Assembly (NCBI RefSeq): GCF_048544455.1
Contig: NC_133529.1
Location: 55,299,401-55,363,400, forward strand
Length of the DNA stretch: 64,000 nt
Direction of reading: 5' to 3'
Source of the DNA: Silene latifolia
Taxonomy: Eukaryota > Streptophyta > Magnoliopsida > Caryophyllales > Caryophyllaceae
How positions within the stretch are numbered: position 1 is the stretch's first letter; the number at the start of each line of letters is the position of its first letter. Made by a program: the position numbers and the translations under genes. The notes beneath the pieces were generated by a model. The model ran no database searches. It was not told the origin of the DNA and saw only the letters and a program-made list of their open reading frames with translations. This document shows positions 59,724-64,000 of this stretch, in pieces.

Positions 59724-61185
59724 TGATACGTGCATTTTGTATAGTCTTTTTAGCCTATTTTAGCACGTATTTCTATGTACTTTCGTACTATTTATATTGC
59801 ATTTTGCCCCCGAATTGGCTACTTTGGTTCGTTTTGTCCGTTTTGTAGAAATGAACGCGAAAGTAGTGGAATCGTACCATTTTCGTCCTTTTTGCATGCA
59901 TTTTGAGGAGACGGGATTTTTCAGAGTGAGATCTTGCATTGGGATGCGTGAAGGAACGGTCTACGAGGCAGTCGGTCACGAGTTTTTGCTGATTTGAAGG
60001 AAGAATACTCGATCAAGCTGTTTTATTACTCGATCGAGTGGTTTCTATGGCTGGAGTTGGTCGATCGAGTAGTTTTATACTCGATCAAGAAGTGCTGGAA
60101 ATTGAGGTTGCTCGATCGAGTAACCATTCAACTCGATCGAGTGGTTTCAGACTACTCGATCGAGTGATTTTGGCTGTCGTGGGCTTTAATTAGCCCGTGA
60201 ACTTGTTTTAGTTAATGGACTTAGTAGTTTTTCTATTTAAACGCACGTTAACAAGGTCATTAGCATATTCTATTCATTATCTAAGTTTTATCCTACTTTG
60301 AATCTTTCACAATAAAGACTGCGCTTCTCTTTTCCCTTCACTGTAACTTTGTTTTCGGGGTTATTTAGCTCGGATTTGTTTGTTCTTTACGCCGGATTCT
60401 TGCGATTGTAATCTCTTTCTCCCTTTTTAATACTAATCTTTCTTTTATTCATCTTAATTGTTTGTTTTACTTCATTTAATTCTCTGCCCTAATCACCTTT
60501 TATGCAATTTTATTATTGTCTCATCATGTTTAATATTAGTTATTTATTTGTTATTAGTATTTACAGTATTAATAGCGATATGAGTAGCTAATCTTTTTCA
60601 TGTTAGGATTAGGGAATCTACGGTAGAAATGTGACGATGTAGTAAATAAGTTGGATGAATTATTTGTGAGACTCTGTCCCCATAGCAATATAACTGTATT
60701 TACCGACTTAGTTGAGTGCACGCTTCTGAGTTACCATTTTAATCTGGTTAAATTTATTCCTGGATCGGAAGATTGGACTAAATAGACCTGCTATGAACAG
60801 TAGACTACCCTGACGAGGACGGAAGTTAAGTTAGTGGTAATTTAGGATAGAAAGTGGACCGGAAGGACCTTTCCATATCCGTCTCGCAGTAATTTATCTA
60901 AGTTGTTTACAGTTGAGTCACTGGACTACCATAGTGAACCGAAATCCTGACATGTCCCTTCTCTATTTGATAGTTTAATTCTATTTTTCTGCCTTAATTG
61001 CTCTTTCTTTATTTCTCTTCCTTTAAACCTTTTTAGTTTAGAAATCAAATTACAAACCCCCCATTTGTGACCAAATAGACGGGCTCTTGCAGATATCTTG
61101 CCTCCCTGAGGAGATCGACCTGACTTCCCTAGCTATATAGTTAGTTTAGTTAGTTATTTTTGATAGGTATACGACAGCCCTGTCA
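59724..61185 (+). mobile_element. S2: solo LTR of the E4 family
   Basis: 1462 bp, TGATACGTGC...CCCTGTCA, the reverse complement of the E4 LTRs as written on the plus strand. Perfect target duplication TTAAT (59719-59723 and 61186-61190). No internal sequence, so it arose by LTR-LTR recombination. Contains the palindrome array at about 60007-60168. Confidence 0.93.
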
Positions 61186-61190
61186 TTAAT

Positions 61191-64000
61191 TAAAACTACA
61201 TATTTTGTGATTTATGAGGATAAAGCCACGAAAATTTTTGCATGTTATACATTCTGGTTCTAATATATTTTTTTTGTCATATTGATGATTTATGGATGAT
61301 TATTGCTTATTTTAATGATGTTTAGTGAAATAATTACATTTTTATGAGTAAAATGAACTTTTATTCACTAAAAATAGTTAAACTTCACTACTGGCCGTGA
61401 TTTTTTCGTATGACCTCACATGAATATTTTATGTATTGTATGTAAAATTTTGTATTAATGTGATTAATATTTCATGATTTATGATTTTTATGTGATAAAA
61501 ATGGTATAAATGGAGGTTAAATGACTAAAAATAGTTAAACTTTGAAATAGGCCATAAAAGTTTAATATGATGTGACATGCATATTTTACAGATGGTATGT
61601 AAAATTTTAGATACATGTGATTTATTATGCATGATTTATAATTTTAATGGTTAAAATTATATAAATAGAGACTATTTTTAGCAAAAATAGCTAAAATGAA
61701 TTCTATGGCATGAAATTTTTCCCTAATGTTTTATATTTGATATGAACATCAGATCTAATATTGCATGTTAAATTTTGATTGATTTAATATGTTTATTGAT
61801 TTTTATGTGATAAAATCGATAAAAGGACAACTTTATTAGTCATAAAAATAAATTCGAAATTTTTTGTTGAAATTTTGCCATTTCCAGGTCCTTGAAATTA
61901 TTTAAGAATGTTTAAAATTTTGATTTTGATTTTTCCATAATTTTTATGTTTAATTTGAAATTAAATGGTAAAAGTTATGATTTATACGATTTATTAATGA
62001 AATAAATATAATTGTTTTGTGGGCAAATTTTATTGAGTTTTTGAAATCTTGGTAATATTCCAGTTTTTACAAAATTGTGATTTCGAATTTTTCCAAATTT
62101 TTATGATTTTTTTGGGAATTATTTCATAATTGTTATGGTTAAAAGAAGATTAATAAGCAATAATACAAAACCAAGTTGAATAACAGTCAAAAATTGAGTG
62201 AAGACTAATTTTTGAGTCCTAAGAGAGTTGGTATAATTAACTTGGGCTTAAATTTGATTTAAGTATTGATTGGTGATTTTAATAAGTTATTATCACGCAT
62301 TTTCATAAAACCGGATTATATACGATATAAGGTTGAAGTAGGGCGATTTGGCACATTAATTTGGCATGTTAGTTCATATAATAATACTGCATATTTCATT
62401 GTTGAATGTCATATTTTATTTATATAATTTTGAATTATGTAATTTTATCTTAGTATGGCCTTAGTTTTTAATTGGTATTACCCGTAATGAAAGAGAATAT
62501 CGATTTGGTTGTAATTTTAATGTGATTTCGCATCACCGTTTTGTAATTCAATAGATTTAATTTTTTATTACAAATGTATAATAGGAATAGACATGTATTT
62601 TTATTATTATTTTGTAATTCCAGAGTTTCCTAAAGACGGAGCCATTCGAAAAGGAGTTCCGGTCAAGACAGTATTTTCCTTGGGAGGCGTGTCACATAAA
62701 TTTCAAGGGACCAAAGGAGTTGGTTTCCGAATTTGTAATAGATTATTTGATTTTCTATTTTAGGAAGGTCATATTAGGAAATTTATTTATTGCTTTGCAT
62801 TTTTCATTATATGTTGCATGCATTGTCAAATCGCCATAAACAACACATGCATATCATATTAAGTAATCGACCGTGTCAACTATAATTATCGATAATTCAA
62901 CTTTTAGCTCACTTTAAATTGATACATAATAAATTGACAAGACTTTTACTTTTAAAAGATTGAGACTTAGCTTTACCAAATACTAGGAGCCCATGAATCT
63001 CAATTTCATATAGGTACAATACGGTATTGAAATATTATACCGGGGTGCTTGCTTTGACGTTGGATGAGTGGGGTAATAAATAGTTATTACACTTCAAAAA
63101 TTTGGTTGATCTCAACGAAGGTATTTTGCGACCGTAGCCACAAAAGGTTTGGGCTAAAGATGAACTTAACGTAAATTCATCAACCGAGAGTTCTAATTGT
63201 AGAATTGGTTAAGAGGGTTAACCCACCAAGTTGTATTAGTAAAAGTTGTAGAGGGACCGTTGTCCCACAATCGAGCTAGTATGGATTTGGATCTCAGAAT
63301 CATTTATATAATTGGGTGGAGGTCATTATATAAATGCTAGAACATGCTAAAATGTTTTAGATATAACGATGAATGTTTAAATCTCCCACTATTTCGTTGT
63401 TTTTAATGTTGTTCAATTTCATTACTCCTACTCATATGCGATATCATTCGATTGTAACACGAGTCTCTGCTAAACCACTATTGCTAACGACAAAGAATCT
63501 CTTTCTAAAATTTGAACCGTATCATAGGTTGTGGACTAGCTCCATAGGAATCGTTCTATTCCGTAGAACTTGATAGGAGTCATCCTATGCAAATATAAGA
63601 TTAGCATCTTAAATTCCTATCATACCTATGTATGATTTCTTGGGAAGAAATATGACTAGAGGAATTGATTAGTCAAAATATGTTTTGATAATTCTTCTAT
63701 ACATTCTTGGTTCAAAAGTCTTATTGCTTACTTGTCATCAAGCACTTAAGTTGTTAAGAACATGACAATGTTAAATTTGTAAATTAATTTGTTAGAAATT
63801 TTGATTCACCAAATACCACTATAAGAGTTCATCCTTGTGAAGGATTAACTAGGAATTTATATGAAGATAAGTCTTCATCAAGTATAAATTCTTAAAGTGA
63901 GTGGGAGCAATATGAAGTAAAGTTCCTATCTTAATTGTTAAGGATAGAACTAGGCTCGAAAGAGAAAGTGTTAGACACTAAAATAGTTACAAACCCCAAA
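61191..64000 (+). other. C2 leader, continued
   Basis: AT-rich, no credible gene. Blocks resemble the C1 leader, for example GACCAAAGGAGTTGGTTTCC near 62710 and a block near 63290-63335 matching C1 34045-34105. The 66-aa frame at 63373-63573 has no recognisable motif. Confidence 0.6.

Larger units (their letters stand above)
58319..64000 (+). mobile_element. C2: Ty1/copia element, 5' part (right end off window)
   Basis: 5' LTR 58319-59654, primer region, long leader, interrupted by S2. The LTR start (TGTTGGAGTATG) and leader segments resemble C1, so it is a related family. The position where C1 begins gag (about 115 nt after a shared GGTCAC/GGTCAT block; here near 63450) has no gag ATG or gag motifs, and no coding region is seen up to the window end. 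Confidence 0.75.

Noticed and set aside
59797..59997. 66-aa sense frame conserved in E4-family LTRs (also 42347-42547 and 51904-52104)
   Set aside because: Copies are too similar for an open frame to be informative and there is no known domain; kept only as LTR sequence.

Overview
This is nuclear DNA of a flowering plant (probably a eudicot; I cannot name the species). I found no host gene. The whole window is explained by nested LTR retrotransposons, a pattern typical of gypsy-rich heterochromatin.

Layout. E1 (before base 1 to 10971) and E2 (10972-25665, left end off window) are minus-strand Ty3/gypsy elements of Athila type. Each has 1.7-kb LTRs, a tRNA-Asp-type primer site, a pol gene (RT, RNase H, integrase) starting about 120 nt from the primer site, and a separate third gene (ORF3). 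Neither has gag or protease. E1 sits inside the 3' LTR of E2. The same E2 LTR also holds S1, a 3.6-kb Ogre/Tat-like solo LTR (11907-15523). E2 ends against X (25666-26204), an unidentified fragment lying in the 3' LTR of E3. E3 (26205-56914) is a related minus-strand element with the opposite content: gag and protease plus ORF3, but no RT, RNase H or integrase.

E3 is itself split by two insertions. C1 (30685-39505) is a Ty1/copia element that codes only for gag. E4 (41127-52177) is a second Athila-like family with gag plus ORF3 and no protease or pol, bounded by a perfect 5-bp target duplication. E4 gag is in turn split by D1 (48587-50438), a deleted Ty3-type element. Right of E3 come T1 (56915-58318), a decayed Tat/Ogre gag-protease fragment on the plus strand, and C2 (58319 to the window end), a second copia element. 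The C2 leader holds S2 (59724-61185), a solo LTR of the E4 family.

How the parts relate. E1/E2 (pol without gag) and E3 (gag-protease without pol) share a leader, a 3' junction, a primer site and related LTRs. Their first ORFs are exchanged almost exactly from start codon to stop codon. They look like complementary halves of one retrotransposon, each keeping its own ORF3. A second theme is a module of short repeated CpG-rich motifs next to a TATA-like box. It occurs both in the LTRs and again just upstream of ORF3, in E1/E2 and, with an unrelated motif, in E4. This suggests a second internal promoter dedicated to ORF3.

Limits: boundaries were read by eye from paired repeats, target duplications and primer/polypurine sites. 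LTR similarity is described qualitatively. Left ends of E1, E2, E3 and X lie outside the window.
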